From an uncultured Pelagibacteraceae bacterium (GTDB lineage: Bacteria; Pseudomonadota; Alphaproteobacteria; Pelagibacterales; Pelagibacteraceae): DNA of 64,000 nucleotides. The stretch covers positions 62,001-126,000 of the forward strand of contig CACHCH010000001.1 of the NCBI GenBank assembly GCA_902578255.1, given 5' to 3'. Of the stretch, positions 21,570 to 34,656 are shown piece by piece (the first letter of the stretch is position 1; the number at the start of each line of letters is the position of its first letter). Below the pieces are notes generated by a model, which had not been told where the DNA came from, searched no databases, and saw nothing but the letters and a program-made list of their open reading frames with translations. The position numbers and the translations under genes are program-made.

Positions 21570-22055
21570 TTATCTGTGAGAACTATCGGCTTTAATATTA
21601 GCCTCTAAAATATTCTCCCATCTGTCACCATTATCTAAAAGTTTTTCTTTTGTATAATAAAGCTCTTCTCTTGTTTCAGTTGAAAACTCAAAATTTGGAC
21701 CTTGAACAATTGCATCTACAGGACAAGACTCTTCACATAATCCACAGTAAATACATTTCATCATATCAATGTCATAACGAGTCGTTTTTCTACTGCCATC
21801 TTCTCTTTGAGTTGACTCAATTGTTATTGCCTGAGCTGGACACACGGCTTCACATAATTTACAAGCAATACATCTCTCCTCACCATTTGGATATCTTCTT
21901 AATGCATGCTCACCTCTAAAACGTGGACTTATCTTACCTTTTTCAAATGGATAATTTATAGTTTTTTTTGACTTAAACACTTCTTTAATAGCCATGTACA
22001 AACCGTTTACAAAGTCTGCCATAAATATAGTTTTAAAAAATCTTGATATTTTCAT
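21570..22055 (-). CDS. nuoI: NADH-quinone oxidoreductase subunit I
   Basis: Two 4Fe-4S motifs [12 protein letters not shown] and [12 protein letters not shown]. Confidence 0.97.
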   Translation of the reverse strand: MKISRFFKTIFMADFVNGLYMAIKEVFKSKKTINYPFEKGKISPRFRGEHALRRYPNGEERCIACKLCEAVCPAQAITIESTQREDGSRKTTRYDIDMMKCIYCGLCEESCPVDAIVQGPNFEFSTETREELYYTKEKLLDNGDRWENILEANIKADSSHR

Positions 22056-22057
22056 AA

Positions 22058-23056
22058 TTAATTTATTGGTAGAAGATTAAAATAAAATAGATAACCAGAT
22101 GTCAAGACAACCCATATTAAAGATAATGGGAGAAATACTTTCCAGCCTAATTTCATTAGTTGGTCATATCTGTATCTTGGAACAATAGCTTTAACTAAAG
22201 CAAACAACAAAAATAATAGTAATATCTTTAACACTAACCACACAGGCCCCGGCACTAGGGTAAAAGGATAAATTTCCAACGGAGATAGCCATCCACCCAA
22301 AAATAAAATCGCACCCATTGCACACATTAAAAGAATATTTGCATATTCACCGAGCCAGAACATTGCGTACATCATTCCAGAATATTCTGTTTGATAACCA
22401 GCGACCAGTTCTGCTTCTGCCTCTGGAAGATCAAATGGTGGTCTATTCGTTTCGGCTAATGCAGAAATAAAAAAAATAACAAACATTGGGAATAACGGAA
22501 TAACAAACCACAAGTTTTGTTGAGCTATAACAATATCATTTAAATTAAGTGATCCTACACACAAAAGAACATTAATAATTATCACTCCAATAGATACTTC
22601 ATAAGATACCATTTGAGCTGCAGATCTGATTGCTCCTAAGAAAGGATATTTAGAATTTGAAGCCCATCCACCCATTATAATTCCATAAACACCTAGAGAT
22701 GAAACAGCAAATAAATAAAGAATACCAACATTTATGTCAGCTAGCACTTGAGTAGCGCTAAATGGAATTACTGCCCAAGCAATTAAAGCTAGTGTCATTG
22801 TTACAATTGGTGCAAGAATAAAAATTACTTTATTCGAACTTGATGGGATTATGATTTCTTTAAAAATATACTTTAATGCGTCGGCAATAGTTTGTAAAAG
22901 ACCGAACGGTCCAACTACATTTGGTCCTTGTCTCTTTTGAACAAATGCCCACACCCTTCGATCAAGCCAAACTACCATTGCAACAGATACTAAAACTGGA
23001 ACTAATAAAAAAAGAATTTTATAAACTTGATCAAAAAATATACTTAAATATTCCAT
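22058..23056 (-). CDS. nuoH: NADH-quinone oxidoreductase subunit H
   Basis: [50 protein letters not shown]. Confidence 0.97.
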   Translation of the reverse strand: MEYLSIFFDQVYKILFLLVPVLVSVAMVVWLDRRVWAFVQKRQGPNVVGPFGLLQTIADALKYIFKEIIIPSSSNKVIFILAPIVTMTLALIAWAVIPFSATQVLADINVGILYLFAVSSLGVYGIIMGGWASNSKYPFLGAIRSAAQMVSYEVSIGVIIINVLLCVGSLNLNDIVIAQQNLWFVIPLFPMFVIFFISALAETNRPPFDLPEAEAELVAGYQTEYSGMMYAMFWLGEYANILLMCAMGAILFLGGWLSPLEIYPFTLVPGPVWLVLKILLLFLLFALVKAIVPRYRYDQLMKLGWKVFLPLSLIWVVLTSGYLFYFNLLPIN

Positions 23057-25087
23057 CTACCCCTCTGTTCCTGTTGATTTGATATTTAATTTAGAGTTGT
23101 TACATTCAACCATAGTTTTTGAAGATCTAGCAATAACATTTGAAAAATAATAATCTTTTAATTGAATATTTAATTTTTCATTTTGAAATTCTAAATTTGT
23201 TTTTTCTTTATTTTTAGTTGTTCGATTTTCTTGTTGAAGTTTTAGGTAATTAAACATGCTACTTTCTAGTTCATCTTTGTCATTAAATAATTTACGATTA
23301 TTCATGACTTCAGCTAATTCATTTAAAATTTGCCAATCTTCTTTGGCTTCTCCTGGAGGGTAAGATGCTTTATATGCTTTTTGTATTTTTCCCTCTAGAT
23401 TTGTAAAATAACCATCTTGCTCTGTATAAGCTGATCCTGGTAAAATTATATCTGCAATTTCTGCTCCTTTATCTCCATGACTTCCTTGATAAATTACAAA
23501 TTCATCTTTTTTATTAAACTCTAAATTATCTTGTCCAACTAAAAAAACAATTTCAAATTTATTACATTTTAATTCCTCTAATAAATTTTTTTCTCTATTT
23601 AATATTCCTAGATCAAAATTACCAACTGTTGCAGCATCGCAAGATAAAATATTTAATGGGTTCCAATCCTTTGTGAATTTATTATTTTTTTTCAAAAAAT
23701 TTTTGATTAAATTAAATAAGTATTCTGCTGAATTAAATTTTAGTAAAGACTCGCCAATTATAATCATTGGCTTACTTGCACTAATAATTTCTTTAGATAT
23801 ATCTTCAGATCCTTCAAAAATAGTTTTTATAGTTTGGGTTTGACCATCTAAATTCTTATAAGGATAAGTTAGATCACCTACATCATTCAATGAGATTACT
23901 TTTGTATTATTATTTACAAAAGCTTTTCTAATTCTAGCATTTAAGATTGTAGCTTCATATCTGGGGTTTGCTCCAATCAAAAATATTAAATCAGAATCTT
24001 CAATTCCATTTATAGAAGAATTAAATATATAATTCTCTCTTTCAGAGTCATCTAGAAATCTGTTATCAGATCTTGAGTCATAGTTGTTATTGTTTAAAGT
24101 TCTATCAAAAAACTCCTTAAAAATATAACCTGTCTCCATATTGGTTAAGTCTCCAACAAAACCACAAACTTTATCATTTGATGAATTTTCAAATTTTGAC
24201 TTAATAATTTTAAAGACCTCACTCCATGATGCTTTCTCAAATTTACCATTATATTTAATAAAAGGTGTATCTAGCCTTTGATTTAATAAACCATCGCAAG
24301 CGTATCTTGTTTTATCTGAAATCCACTCTTCATTTATATCCTCATTAATTATTGGCAAAACTCTTTTAACTTCCCAATCATATGTATCTACTCTTACATT
24401 TGATCCAACAGCGTCCATCACATCGACAGTCTCTGTTTTTTTAAGTTCCCAAGGTCTTGCCTCAAAAACATAAGGTTTTGATGTTAGAGCACCCACTGGA
24501 CAAAGATCTATTACATTTGCTGACAATTCTGATTGCATTGACTGCTCCAAATAAGTTGCAATTTGCATATCCTCTCCTCTACCAATTGCTCCTAACTCAG
24601 AAACTCCAGCAACTTCAGTCGCAAATCTTACGCATCGAGTGCAATGTATGCATCTTGTCATTTGTGTCTTAATTAATGGTCCCATATGTTTTTCTGGTAC
24701 AGCTCTTTTGTTCTCTTTAAATCGTGATTTATCTACTCCATAAAACATAGACTGGTCTTGAAGGTCACACTCTCCACCTTGGTCACATACTGGGCAATCT
24801 AAAGGATGATTAGCTAATAAAAATTCCATAACTCCTTTTCTAGCCTTTTCAACAAAAGGAGTGTTAGTTTTAATATTCATTCCCTCAGCAGCAGGCATTG
24901 CACAAGAAGCAATTGGTTTAGGAGATTTTTCCATTTCAACTAAACACATTCGACAGTTACCTGCTATTGATAATTTTTCGTGATAACAAAATCTAGGAAT
25001 TTCTGCTCCAGCTTTTTCACACGCTTGTAGAACTGTTAAACCTTCTTCTACCTCAACTTCAATGTCATTTACTTTTAATTTAGGCAT
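23057..25087 (-). CDS. nuoG: NADH-quinone oxidoreductase subunit G
   Basis: N-terminal 2Fe-2S ferredoxin [32 protein letters not shown]; molybdopterin-oxidoreductase-like C-terminus. Confidence 0.96.
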   Translation of the reverse strand: MPKLKVNDIEVEVEEGLTVLQACEKAGAEIPRFCYHEKLSIAGNCRMCLVEMEKSPKPIASCAMPAAEGMNIKTNTPFVEKARKGVMEFLLANHPLDCPVCDQGGECDLQDQSMFYGVDKSRFKENKRAVPEKHMGPLIKTQMTRCIHCTRCVRFATEVAGVSELGAIGRGEDMQIATYLEQSMQSELSANVIDLCPVGALTSKPYVFEARPWELKKTETVDVMDAVGSNVRVDTYDWEVKRVLPIINEDINEEWISDKTRYACDGLLNQRLDTPFIKYNGKFEKASWSEVFKIIKSKFENSSNDKVCGFVGDLTNMETGYIFKEFFDRTLNNNNYDSRSDNRFLDDSERENYIFNSSINGIEDSDLIFLIGANPRYEATILNARIRKAFVNNNTKVISLNDVGDLTYPYKNLDGQTQTIKTIFEGSEDISKEIISASKPMIIIGESLLKFNSAEYLFNLIKNFLKKNNKFTKDWNPLNILSCDAATVGNFDLGILNREKNLLEELKCNKFEIVFLVGQDNLEFNKKDEFVIYQGSHGDKGAEIADIILPGSAYTEQDGYFTNLEGKIQKAYKASYPPGEAKEDWQILNELAEVMNNRKLFNDKDELESSMFNYLKLQQENRTTKNKEKTNLEFQNEKLNIQLKDYYFSNVIARSSKTMVECNNSKLNIKSTGTEG

Positions 25088-26411
25088 TTTTTTTATCTAA
25101 TAAATGTTGGTCAACCAAATAAGGAATATTATTTTTTTTCTGAACAATAGGGTCTAAATTGTTTCTTTCCTCAATTTCTTTTTTAAAATGTCTTAGCAAT
25201 CCTTGTACAGGCCATGATGATCCTTCACCAAATGCACAAATAGTATGACCAGCAATTTGATTTGTTACTTCACCGAGCATATCCACTTCATCTTTAGTAG
25301 CCTCCCCTTTTGCCATTCGCTCTAGCATTCTCCACATCCATCCAGAGCCCTCTCTACATGGTGTACATTGGCCACAACTTTCGTGTTTATAAAATCTTGC
25401 TATCCTTGCCATACATTTAATAATGTCCTGGTTCTTGTTAATAACAACAATCCCAGCAGTTCCTAATCCACTTTTTTCTGCCATTAATGAATCAAAGTCC
25501 ATAGTTAATGTCTCACATTTTTCTTTTGGTATTAGTGGCATTGATGAGCCACCCGGAATTACAGCTTGTAAATTTTCCCACCCACCAACAACTCCTCCAG
25601 CATGAACCTCGATTAATTCTTTTAAAGGAATACTCATTTCTTCCTCAACATTACATGGATTATTCACATTGCCTGAAATGCAAAAAATTTTTGTTCCTGT
25701 ATTTTTTTCTCTACCTAATGATGAAAACCATTTTCCACCTCTTCTCAGAATTGTTGGAACAACAGCTATCGTTTCAACATTATTAATAATTGTTGGACAT
25801 CCATAAAGTCCAATTAATGCTGGAAAAGGTGGTTTTAATCTTGGTTGACCTTTTTTACCTTCTATACTTTCAAGTAAAGCTGTTTCTTCTCCACAGATAT
25901 AAGCGCCTGCTCCATAGTGAATGTAGATATCTAAATCCCATCCAGTTCCAGAGGCATTTTTACCAATTAAATTTTTTGCATAAGCTTCATCAATGGCTGA
26001 TTGTAATTTTTGACCCTCAATAAAATATTCACCTCTAATATAAATATAACATGAATGAGCTTGAACTGCATAAGAAGCTATTAGACATCCTTCGATTAAT
26101 TTGTGAGGCTCAAATCTTAGAATATCCCTATCTTTACAAGTGCCTGGTTCCGACTCATCTGCATTAATAACTAAATAATGAGGTCTAGATCCAACTTCTT
26201 TAGGAGCAAAAGACCATTTTAAACCTGTAGGAAATCCAGCGCCCCCTCTTCCTCTAAGTTGTGAATCTTTTACTTCATTAATGATCCAATCTCTTCCTTT
26301 TGCTATCAATTCCGAAGTATTTACCCAATCACCTCTTGTCTGAGCAGATTTAACGTCCACACCCATATCATTATACAAATTTTTAAAAATTCTGTCTTGA
26401 TCCTTAAGCAT
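25080..26411 (-). CDS. nuoF: NADH-quinone oxidoreductase subunit F
   Basis: [42 protein letters not shown]. Confidence 0.97.
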   Translation of the reverse strand: MLKDQDRIFKNLYNDMGVDVKSAQTRGDWVNTSELIAKGRDWIINEVKDSQLRGRGGAGFPTGLKWSFAPKEVGSRPHYLVINADESEPGTCKDRDILRFEPHKLIEGCLIASYAVQAHSCYIYIRGEYFIEGQKLQSAIDEAYAKNLIGKNASGTGWDLDIYIHYGAGAYICGEETALLESIEGKKGQPRLKPPFPALIGLYGCPTIINNVETIAVVPTILRRGGKWFSSLGREKNTGTKIFCISGNVNNPCNVEEEMSIPLKELIEVHAGGVVGGWENLQAVIPGGSSMPLIPKEKCETLTMDFDSLMAEKSGLGTAGIVVINKNQDIIKCMARIARFYKHESCGQCTPCREGSGWMWRMLERMAKGEATKDEVDMLGEVTNQIAGHTICAFGEGSSWPVQGLLRHFKKEIEERNNLDPIVQKKNNIPYLVDQHLLDKKNA

Positions 26412-27012
26412 TTTTTATATCCATCAGTGTTTTTCTATTATTTTCAGGTTCAGTATTTAATCGTCCTCGATATGATCCTGGTTTTGGGTCTTCACCTTTT
26501 AAAATTTTATCAAATATTTCTAATGTTTTTTCTTTATCTAAATCCTCATAATAATTATCATTAATTTGCATCATGGGAGCATTAACACATGCTCCTAAAC
26601 ATTCTACTTCCATCCAAGAACAACTTTTATCATTTGATAATTCGTTTTCTTTATCTGAAATTTTTTCCTTACAAGCTTCAACCAATTTATTTGCTCCTCT
26701 GATCATACAAGGAGTAGTAGTACAAACCTGAACAAAGTACTTTCCTACGGGTGATAAATTATACATGGTATAAAAAGTTGCTACCTCATAAACTTTTATG
26801 TAAGGCATATGTAAAAATTTTGCGATATATTTCATAGCAGCCAATGGTATCCAATTATCATTCTGTTTTTGAGCAATATATAGTAGAGCCATCACTGCAC
26901 TTTGCTGTTTGCCTTCAGGGTATTTTAAAACTATTTTGTTTGCTTCTTCCATCGAAGAAGAACTGAATTCAAATGTTTCAGGTTGGTTTTTTGCAGGTCT
27001 TCTCAAACTCAT
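26404..27012 (-). CDS. nuoE: NADH-quinone oxidoreductase subunit E
   Basis: [50 protein letters not shown]. Confidence 0.96.
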   Translation of the reverse strand: MSLRRPAKNQPETFEFSSSSMEEANKIVLKYPEGKQQSAVMALLYIAQKQNDNWIPLAAMKYIAKFLHMPYIKVYEVATFYTMYNLSPVGKYFVQVCTTTPCMIRGANKLVEACKEKISDKENELSNDKSCSWMEVECLGACVNAPMMQINDNYYEDLDKEKTLEIFDKILKGEDPKPGSYRGRLNTEPENNRKTLMDIKNA

Positions 27013-28184
27013 CTGTCTACCTCGCCAAAAACTATATCTAATGAACCCAATACTGCTGGTACATCAGCTAACATATGTCCTTTAATTAAATAATCCATAG
27101 ACTGAAGATGTGAAAATCCAGGTGCTCTTATTTTACATTTGTATGGTTTATTTGATCCATCTGAAATCAGATAAACACCAAATTCTCCTTTTGGTGCTTC
27201 TACTGCTGTATAGATTTCATCTTTAGGAACTCTATAACCTTCTGTAAAAAGTTTAAAATGATGAATAAGTGCCTCCATTGATTGTTTAATCTCTTTTTTT
27301 GAGGGTGGGCTTATCTTACCGTCTGAAGATTTTATTGGACCTTTTTCCATTTTAGAAAGACACTGCTTAATAATAGATACACATTCTTTCATTTCTTCTA
27401 TTCTGCATAAGTATCTGTCATAGCAATCTCCGTTTTTTCCAACTGGAATTTTAAAATCTAATTGTTCATAACAATCATAAGGTTGAGATTTTCTTAAATC
27501 CCATGGAACGCCTGATCCTCTAATCATTACGCCTGAAAAAGAATAATCTAGAGCATCCTGTTTAGTAACAACTCCTATATCTACATTACGTTGTTTAAAA
27601 ATTCTATTCTCGGTTAATAAACTTTCTAAATCATTAATTATTTTTGGAAATGTCTCACAAAATGCAGATATATCCTCTTCCAGGCCTTGGGGTAAATCTT
27701 GATGAACTCCACCTGCTCTAAAATAATTTGCATGAAGTCGTGAGCCAGAAACTCTCTCATAAAAACCCATTAATTTTTCTCTTTCCTCAAATCCCCACAG
27801 AGTAGGAGTTAGAGCGCCAACATCCATAGCTTGGGTAGTAACATTTAATATGTGACTTAAAATTCTTCCTATCTCACAAAATATAACTCTTATGTATTGA
27901 GCTCTAATTGGAACATCTATTTCAAGTATTTTTTCAGTCGCTAACGCAAAGGCATGCTCTTGGTTCATTGGAGCAACATAATCTAAACGATCAAAGTAAG
28001 GAACTGCTTGCATATAAGTTTTGTTTTCAATTAGTTTTTCTGTGCCTCTGTGTAATAATCCAATATGAGGATCAGCTTTCTCAACTACTTCACCATCTAA
28101 TTCTAAAATTAATCTTAATACTCCATGAGCAGCTGGGTGTTGAGGACCAAAATTTAAATTAAGGTTTTTAATTTTTTTTGTCAT
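27009..28184 (-). CDS. nuoD: NADH-quinone oxidoreductase subunit D
   Basis: [53 protein letters not shown]. Confidence 0.97.
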   Translation of the reverse strand: MTKKIKNLNLNFGPQHPAAHGVLRLILELDGEVVEKADPHIGLLHRGTEKLIENKTYMQAVPYFDRLDYVAPMNQEHAFALATEKILEIDVPIRAQYIRVIFCEIGRILSHILNVTTQAMDVGALTPTLWGFEEREKLMGFYERVSGSRLHANYFRAGGVHQDLPQGLEEDISAFCETFPKIINDLESLLTENRIFKQRNVDIGVVTKQDALDYSFSGVMIRGSGVPWDLRKSQPYDCYEQLDFKIPVGKNGDCYDRYLCRIEEMKECVSIIKQCLSKMEKGPIKSSDGKISPPSKKEIKQSMEALIHHFKLFTEGYRVPKDEIYTAVEAPKGEFGVYLISDGSNKPYKCKIRAPGFSHLQSMDYLIKGHMLADVPAVLGSLDIVFGEVDR

Positions 28185-28773
28185 TGTTGTCTAATTCTTC
28201 TTTAATATATCTAGTCCCTTGCCATGGGCTTTCGTAATCAAAATTTCTATAGTTCTGCTCAAGTTTAACTGGCTCGCTTATTACTTTTTTTTGATCTTCA
28301 CTGTATCTAACCTCTGTATGTCCTGTTAAAGGAAAATCTTTTCTAAGTGGATGTCCTTCAAAGCCATAATCAGTTAGTATTCTTCTTAAATCTGGATGAT
28401 CTTTAAAAGAAACACCATACATATCAAAGACTTCTCTTTCCATCCAATTGGCTCCTGGAAAAATACTAGTTATGGATGGTATGATTTCATTTTCTGCAAT
28501 TGTATATTTTAAAATTAATCTTTGATTAAATTCATGGCTTAAAAATAAATATACTACATCAAATCTTTTATTTTTTTCTGGATAATCCGTAACTGTTATA
28601 TCGATAAGTTGTCGGAATTTAGTGTCATTATTTGTTTTTAAAAACAAAACAACATCAATAAGATCATCTTTTTCTGTTTCAAGATAAATCTGATTATGTT
28701 TAATCTCAGTTCTTTTAATTTTAGTTGTTAATTCTGAGTTAATTTTTTTTTCTAGATCAATTAAATTTTTCAT
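28168..28773 (-). CDS. nuoC: NADH-quinone oxidoreductase subunit C
   Basis: [47 protein letters not shown]. Confidence 0.97.
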   Translation of the reverse strand: MKNLIDLEKKINSELTTKIKRTEIKHNQIYLETEKDDLIDVVLFLKTNNDTKFRQLIDITVTDYPEKNKRFDVVYLFLSHEFNQRLILKYTIAENEIIPSITSIFPGANWMEREVFDMYGVSFKDHPDLRRILTDYGFEGHPLRKDFPLTGHTEVRYSEDQKKVISEPVKLEQNYRNFDYESPWQGTRYIKEELDNNDKKN

Positions 28774-28775
28774 AA

Positions 28776-29291
28776 CTATCTCGTTATAGAGCCCCTGTTT
28801 CTAATTTTTTTTTGAAGTTGCAATATTCCATAAAGCAATGCCTCTGCTGATGGAGGACATCCAGGCACGTAAACGTCAACTGGAACTATTCTGTCACAAC
28901 CTCTCACTACAGAATATGAGTAATGATAATACCCACCACCATTAGCACAACTTCCCATTGAGATAACGTATCTTGGTTCTGGCATTTGGTCGTAAACTTT
29001 TCTTAAAGCAGGTGCCATCTTATTAGTCAAAGTGCCTGCAACAATCATTACATCTGATTGTCTTGGGGAAGCTCTTGGTGCAGCACCAAATCTTTCAAGA
29101 TCATATCTTGGCATCGATGTTTGCATCATTTCAACAGCACAACAGGCTAACCCAAAGGTCATCCAATGAAGCGATCCTGCTCTTGACCAATTTATTAAAT
29201 TGTCTAGTGAAGTTGTAATAAATCCATTCTTGCTAAAATCGTCTGCAAGTTGTTTAAATTCCTCAGGAACCTGATCTATTTTGTTTTGCAT
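28776..29291 (-). CDS. nuoB: NADH-quinone oxidoreductase subunit B
   Basis: [81 protein letters not shown]. Confidence 0.98.
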   Translation of the reverse strand: MQNKIDQVPEEFKQLADDFSKNGFITTSLDNLINWSRAGSLHWMTFGLACCAVEMMQTSMPRYDLERFGAAPRASPRQSDVMIVAGTLTNKMAPALRKVYDQMPEPRYVISMGSCANGGGYYHYSYSVVRGCDRIVPVDVYVPGCPPSAEALLYGILQLQKKIRNRGSITR

Positions 29292-29303
29292 TGTAATTAA
29301 ATT

Positions 29304-29672
29304 TTATTCCCAGTCTAAAGCACCTTTTTTCCACTCATAAATAAAACCAATTGTAAGTATGAAAAGAAAAATCATCATTGATGAAAAACCTAATAAACCA
29401 ATATTTCCAAGTGAAATTGCCCACGGAAAAAGGAAAGCAATTTCTAAATCAAAAATAATAAATAATATTGCTACCAAATAAAATCTTACATCAAACTCCA
29501 TCCTTGAATCTTCAAATGGTTCAAATCCACATTCATATGCAGACAGCTTTTCAGGATCAGGTCTTTTAGGTGAAAGGATAAAATTAATTACCACAAAAGC
29601 ACAACTTAGTCCTAACGCTAGAACTAAAAAAATTATTATAGGTAAGTAATTTTGTAAAAAATCAGATAACAT
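29304..29672 (-). CDS. nuoA: NADH-quinone oxidoreductase subunit A
   Basis: [39 protein letters not shown]. Confidence 0.97.
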   Translation of the reverse strand: MLSDFLQNYLPIIIFLVLALGLSCAFVVINFILSPKRPDPEKLSAYECGFEPFEDSRMEFDVRFYLVAILFIIFDLEIAFLFPWAISLGNIGLLGFSSMMIFLFILTIGFIYEWKKGALDWE

Positions 29673-29832
29673 TGAAATCTATATAGCATTTTTTTTTTGT
29701 TCTTGAAGCGCTCATACGTCACATTTTATTGAATAAAAAAATTAATGATTTCAATGACTTATGTAGAGTACTCTGAAAAAGGTAATAATTTCAGTGTATT
29801 AGGTAATTAGGGTTAAATTTAACAAAAAAAAG

Positions 29833-29909
29833 TGGCGGGAGTGAAGGGACTCGAACCCTCGACCTATCGCGTGACAGGCGATCGCTCTAACCAACTGAGC
29901 TACACCCCC
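29833..29909 (-). tRNA. tRNA-Asp (anticodon GTC), CCA encoded
   Basis: Reverse complement GGGGGTGTAGCTCAGTTGGTTAGAGCGATCGCCTGTCACGCGATAGGTCGAGGGTTCGAGTCCCTTCACTCCCGCCA folds as a cloverleaf. Confidence 0.96.
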
Positions 29910-29921
29910 ACTTTTGATTCT

Positions 29922-29997
29922 TGGTGGGCAGTATAGGACTCGAACCTATGACCCCCTCGGTGTAAACGAGATGCTCTACCAACTGAGCTAACCGCCC
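29922..29997 (-). tRNA. tRNA-Val (anticodon TAC), CCA encoded
   Basis: Reverse complement GGGCGGTTAGCTCAGTTGGTAGAGCATCTCGTTTACACCGAGGGGGTCATAGGTTCGAGTCCTATACTGCCCACCA folds as a cloverleaf. Confidence 0.96.
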
Positions 29998-30078
29998 ATA
30001 ACCAAAAAGTAACGTGATTTATATCTTTTAGGACAATAACGTCAAGTTCTATTAATTACTCTAAAATAGAGGAAAATA

Positions 30079-30198
30079 TTAAAATCCACCTCTCCAATTT
30101 GATTTATTTTCAAAACTATCTTTCTCTCGTTTAGAAATAGGTCTTAGTAAATAAACGGCTAAAAAAACAATTCCCAAAAAAATTATTAATAGTTCCAT
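30079..30198 (-). CDS. Small single-TM hypothetical protein (39 aa; ORF track extends it to 30270, overlapping lon)
   Basis: MELLIIFLGIVFLAVYLLRPISKREKDSFENKSNWRGGF; start after lon stop is more plausible than the overlapping 63-aa version. Confidence 0.5.
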   Translation of the reverse strand: MELLIIFLGIVFLAVYLLRPISKREKDSFENKSNWRGGF

Positions 30199-30217
30199 TA
30201 TATATAGAGTTTGTTTG

Positions 30218-32596
30218 TTACTGAATACTAGCTTGGGATTTGTCGTCTTTTTTTGATATATCAACCTCAACCCATTCAGTAGGTTTTAATTCTTTTGTTA
30301 ATGCTATCTTAATTACTTGATCAGCATGTTCAACAGGGGTAATTTTTATATCATCCATTATTTTTTTTGGCATGTCCACAAGGTCTTTTTCATTTTCTTT
30401 TGGTATTAAAACTTCTTTAATTCCCGCTCTGTGTGCTGCTAACAACTTTTCTTTTAATCCACCAATTTGTAAAACTTGGCCTGTCAAAGTAACTTCTCCT
30501 GTCATTGCTAAGTCTTTTCTTACTGGTATATTTGTAATAGAGGATACAATAGATGTAACCATTCCTACTCCAGCTGATGGACCATCTTTGGGTGTAGCAC
30601 CTTCAGGAACGTGAATATGGAAATCTTTTTTTTCAAATACAGGTGGAATAATTCCATATTCTAGACATTTGGATCTGACAAATGACTTTGCAGCCTTAAC
30701 TGACTCTTGCATTACATCACCGAGCTTCCCTGTAATTTGCATTCTTCCTTTGCCGGGCATTGTGACGGTTTCAATTTTAAGAATCTCTCCACCATATTCA
30801 GTCCAAGCAAGTCCAACAACAATACCGACTTTATTATGAGCTTCTAATTCTCCAAAATTAAATTTTGCAACACCGAGAAAATCAGATAAATTTTCGTTAT
30901 TAACATTAACTTCTTTTTCCTCTCCAGCAACTATTTTCTTGACTACTTTTCGTGCTATTTTTGAAATCTCTCTTTCTAAATTTCTAACCCCAGACTCTTT
31001 AGTATAACCTCTTATCACCTCTTTTATAATGTCATCACTCAACTTCATCTCTTTTTCTTTAACACCATTGTCTTTGATTTGTTTAGGTAATAAATACTTA
31101 TTAGCAATACTTATTTTTTCATCCTCTGTATAACCAGCTAGCCTGATGACCTCCATTCTATCAAGTAATGGTGGAAGTATATTTAAAGTATTTGCTGTTG
31201 TGACAAACATCACATCTGATAGATCATAATCTACTTCTAAATAATGGTCGTTAAAAGTTGTGTTTTGTTCGGGATCTAAAGCCTCCAATAAAGCAGAGGA
31301 AGGATCTCCTCTATAATCATTACCTATTTTATCAATTTCGTCTAATAAAATTAAAGGGTTTTTAGTTCCAGCTTTTTTCATCATCTGAATAATTTTTCCG
31401 GGAAGAGAACCTATGTAAGTTCTTCTGTGACCTCTGATTTCAGCCTCATCTCTCATGCCTCCAACAGACATTCTCACAAATTCTCTATTTGTAGCTTTAG
31501 CAATCGATTTTCCTAATGAGGTCTTACCTACACCTGGTGGTCCAACTAAACATAAAATTGGTCCTTTAATCTTTTCCATTCTTTTTTGAACTGCAAGGAA
31601 CTCTACTATTCTCTCTTTAATTTTTTCTAAACCAAAATGGTCCTTGTCTAGAGTGTTTTGTGCTTTAGACAAATCAATGTCAACTTCGCTCTTTTTATGC
31701 CAAGGAAGTTCTGTCATCCAATCCAAATAATTTCTTACAACAGTAGCCTCGGCTGACATCGGGCTCATATTTTTTAATTTTTTTAACTCCTGAAGACATT
31801 TTTTTTCTACTTCTTTAGGCATTTTAGCTTTAGTGATGGCTTTATTTATACTCGACGTTTCATCTTTACCGTCTTCAATTTCACCAAGTTCTTTTTGAAT
31901 AGCTTTTAATTGCTCGTTTAAATAATACTCACGTTGAGTTTTTTCCATTTGAGTTTTTACTCTTCCTCTAATTCTTTTCTCAACTCCAATTATACTAGTT
32001 TCATTTTCCATTATTTTGATTATGGCATTCAACCTTTTCTTGACATCGTTAGTTTCAAAAATTTGTTGTTTTTCAGAAATTGAAGCTGATATATGGGATG
32101 CTATATTGTCTGCAATTTGAGATGGGTCTTTTAATTGCTTAACAGTATTTATTGTTTCATTAGAAATTTTTTTATTAATAGAAGTTAGTTTCTCTAGTCT
32201 TCTTAAAGCTGTGGATGCTAGTGGAAATAAATCTTCATCTTTAGATAAAACATCATTAAAATATGTATAATCACAAGTAATAAATTTTTCGTTATCTTTA
32301 AAATCTAAAATTTTTACTCTTTTTATTCCTTCAACCAGAACCTTAACAGTACCGTCTGGTAATTTAAGTAATTGTAAAATGTTACCTTCACATCCATACA
32401 TAAAAATATCAGTTTTACCTGGATCGTCAATTTCAGAATTTTTTTGAGTAACGAGGATAATCTTTTTATCCTTTTTCATTACTTCATTTAATGAAGAAAT
32501 TGATTTATCTCTTCCAACAAACAGTGGAATAACCATACTCGGGAAGACTACAATGTCTCTTAGAGGTAATAACGGTAAAGAGATTTTAACATCCAT
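30218..32596 (-). CDS. lon: ATP-dependent endopeptidase La (Lon)
   Basis: Walker A GPPGVGKTSLGKS; PKDGPSAGVGM with catalytic Ser. Confidence 0.97.
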   Translation of the reverse strand: MDVKISLPLLPLRDIVVFPSMVIPLFVGRDKSISSLNEVMKKDKKIILVTQKNSEIDDPGKTDIFMYGCEGNILQLLKLPDGTVKVLVEGIKRVKILDFKDNEKFITCDYTYFNDVLSKDEDLFPLASTALRRLEKLTSINKKISNETINTVKQLKDPSQIADNIASHISASISEKQQIFETNDVKKRLNAIIKIMENETSIIGVEKRIRGRVKTQMEKTQREYYLNEQLKAIQKELGEIEDGKDETSSINKAITKAKMPKEVEKKCLQELKKLKNMSPMSAEATVVRNYLDWMTELPWHKKSEVDIDLSKAQNTLDKDHFGLEKIKERIVEFLAVQKRMEKIKGPILCLVGPPGVGKTSLGKSIAKATNREFVRMSVGGMRDEAEIRGHRRTYIGSLPGKIIQMMKKAGTKNPLILLDEIDKIGNDYRGDPSSALLEALDPEQNTTFNDHYLEVDYDLSDVMFVTTANTLNILPPLLDRMEVIRLAGYTEDEKISIANKYLLPKQIKDNGVKEKEMKLSDDIIKEVIRGYTKESGVRNLEREISKIARKVVKKIVAGEEKEVNVNNENLSDFLGVAKFNFGELEAHNKVGIVVGLAWTEYGGEILKIETVTMPGKGRMQITGKLGDVMQESVKAAKSFVRSKCLEYGIIPPVFEKKDFHIHVPEGATPKDGPSAGVGMVTSIVSSITNIPVRKDLAMTGEVTLTGQVLQIGGLKEKLLAAHRAGIKEVLIPKENEKDLVDMPKKIMDDIKITPVEHADQVIKIALTKELKPTEWVEVDISKKDDKSQASIQ

Positions 32597-32656
32597 TAAT
32601 GTAATATGGATATTAAATTTTATTTTGCAATAGGTTTTTATTAGTTATTAAGGATA

Positions 32657-33925
32657 TTAAGCCGCTGTGGTCTTATTTGACTTAGATTTATTGTCACCTT
32701 TTGAATGAACCAAAATAGGTTGAGACTGACCTTTTGCAGCACCTGCATCAACAATTACTTCATCAATATTTTCTTGACTTGGTAAGTCATACATTGTTTT
32801 TAACAAAATATTTTCTAAGATTGACCTTAATCCTCTTGCACCTGTTTTTTTCTTAATTGCTTTTTGAGCAATTTCTTTAAGAGCATTTTCTTTAAATACT
32901 AATTTAGCTCCATCTAATTTAAATAATTCTTGGTATTGTTTTGTTAAAGAATTTTTTGGTTCTTGTAATATTTTTATTAAAGACTTTTCGTCTAAATCTT
33001 CAAGAGTAGCAATCATTGGTAGTCTGCCTATAAATTCTGGAATTAATCCAAATTTTAATAAATCCTCTGGCTCAAGTCCTTTCATCCACTCACCAGTTTT
33101 CTTATCTTGAGAATTTTTTACATCAGCACCAAATCCAATTGAAGTTCCTTTGTCCCTTTGAGAAATTATTTTATCTAATCCAGCAAAAGCACCACCACAA
33201 ATAAATAAAATATTTGTTGTGTCGACTTGTAAGAATTCTTGTTGCGGATGTTTTCTTCCACCTTGTGGAGGCACACTAGCAACAGTACCCTCCATAATTT
33301 TCAGTAAAGCTTGTTGTACACCTTCACCTGAAACATCTCTTGTGATTGATGGATTTTCAGATTTTCTACTTATTTTATCAACTTCATCAATGTAAACTAT
33401 TCCTCTTTGAGCTTTTTCTACATTGTAATCGGATGCTTGTAATAACTTTAAAATAATATTTTCAACATCTTCACCAACATAACCAGCTTCAGTTAATGTG
33501 GTTGCATCTGCCATAGTGAATGGAACATCTAAAATTCTTGCAAGAGTTTGTGCTAATAAAGTTTTACCACAACCTGTAGGGCCAACTAAAAGAATATTTG
33601 ATTTAGAAAGCTCAACATTTTTACTTGTCTTACTCTCATAATTTAATCTTTTATAATGATTGTGAACTGCAACAGATAGAACTTTTTTAGCGTGAGCTTG
33701 TCCGATCACATAGTCATCCAACACTGTACAAATCTCTTTAGGCGAAGGAAGACCATCTTGGTGTTTAACAAAAGTATCTTTACTCTCTTCTTTAATAATG
33801 TCCATACATAATTCAACACACTCATCGCAAATGAAAACAGTTGGTCCAGCAATTAATTTTCTAACCTCATGCTGACTCTTTCCACAGAAAGAACAATAAA
33901 GAATATTTTTATTATTTGTTGTCAT
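32657..33925 (-). CDS. clpX: ATP-dependent Clp protease ATP-binding subunit ClpX
   Basis: [30 protein letters not shown] zinc finger; [15 protein letters not shown]. Confidence 0.97.
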   Translation of the reverse strand: MTTNNKNILYCSFCGKSQHEVRKLIAGPTVFICDECVELCMDIIKEESKDTFVKHQDGLPSPKEICTVLDDYVIGQAHAKKVLSVAVHNHYKRLNYESKTSKNVELSKSNILLVGPTGCGKTLLAQTLARILDVPFTMADATTLTEAGYVGEDVENIILKLLQASDYNVEKAQRGIVYIDEVDKISRKSENPSITRDVSGEGVQQALLKIMEGTVASVPPQGGRKHPQQEFLQVDTTNILFICGGAFAGLDKIISQRDKGTSIGFGADVKNSQDKKTGEWMKGLEPEDLLKFGLIPEFIGRLPMIATLEDLDEKSLIKILQEPKNSLTKQYQELFKLDGAKLVFKENALKEIAQKAIKKKTGARGLRSILENILLKTMYDLPSQENIDEVIVDAGAAKGQSQPILVHSKGDNKSKSNKTTAA

Positions 33926-34012
33926 AATTTTTTAAACGAATCAATTTATTACTTTATTATAGATGACTCCCAATAATCAAGTTTGGATTGATCTAATTCT
34001 ATATATTGTATA

Positions 34013-34624
34013 TTAAGATCTTTTTTCTACAACTTCGTCAATTAGACCGAATGACCTTGCTACATCTGCTGTCATGAAATTATCCCTTTCAAGAGCAAAC
34101 TTAACCTCATCAACACTTTTACCTGTATGTTTTGAGTAAATTTCGTTTAATCTTTTTTTCAATGATAAAACTTCATTCGCATGTATCTCAATATCAGTAG
34201 CTTGACCTTGAAAACCAGCTGAGGGTTGATGAACCATTATTCTTGAATTCGGTAATGAAAATCTTCTGCCTTTAGTTCCAGCTGCTAATAAAAATGATCC
34301 CATCGATGCAGCCTGCCCTATACATAGAGTTGAGATATCAGGTTTTACATATTGCATAGTGTCATAAATACCAAGTCCAGCTGTTACTAACCCTCCAGGG
34401 CTATTGATATATAAATAAATTTCTTTTTTAGGATCCTCTGCTTCTAAAAATAATAGTTGAGCAGTAACTAGGGATGCTACATTATCGTTAATTTGACCTG
34501 TTAAAAAAATTATTCTTTCTTTTAAAAGTCTTGAATAGATATCGTATGCTCTCTCACCCTTGCTTGATTGTTCAACAACCATAGGAACTAGGTTGCTCAT
34601 GTGTTCAAATAATTTTGTTGTCAT
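34013..34624 (-). CDS. clpP: ATP-dependent Clp protease proteolytic subunit ClpP
   Basis: [56 protein letters not shown]. Confidence 0.97.
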   Translation of the reverse strand: MTTKLFEHMSNLVPMVVEQSSKGERAYDIYSRLLKERIIFLTGQINDNVASLVTAQLLFLEAEDPKKEIYLYINSPGGLVTAGLGIYDTMQYVKPDISTLCIGQAASMGSFLLAAGTKGRRFSLPNSRIMVHQPSAGFQGQATDIEIHANEVLSLKKRLNEIYSKHTGKSVDEVKFALERDNFMTADVARSFGLIDEVVEKRS

Positions 34625-34656
34625 AATTGATTCGATCTCACTTATACAACTTGAGA

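Noticed and set aside
24457-26023. Several plus-strand ORFs (60-92 aa) within nuoG/nuoF
   Set aside because: Antisense shadows of conserved complex I genes.
30079-30270. 63-aa version of the small membrane ORF
   Set aside because: The first 24 residues overlap the lon 3' end; the internal ATG at 30198 gives a more credible 39-aa protein.
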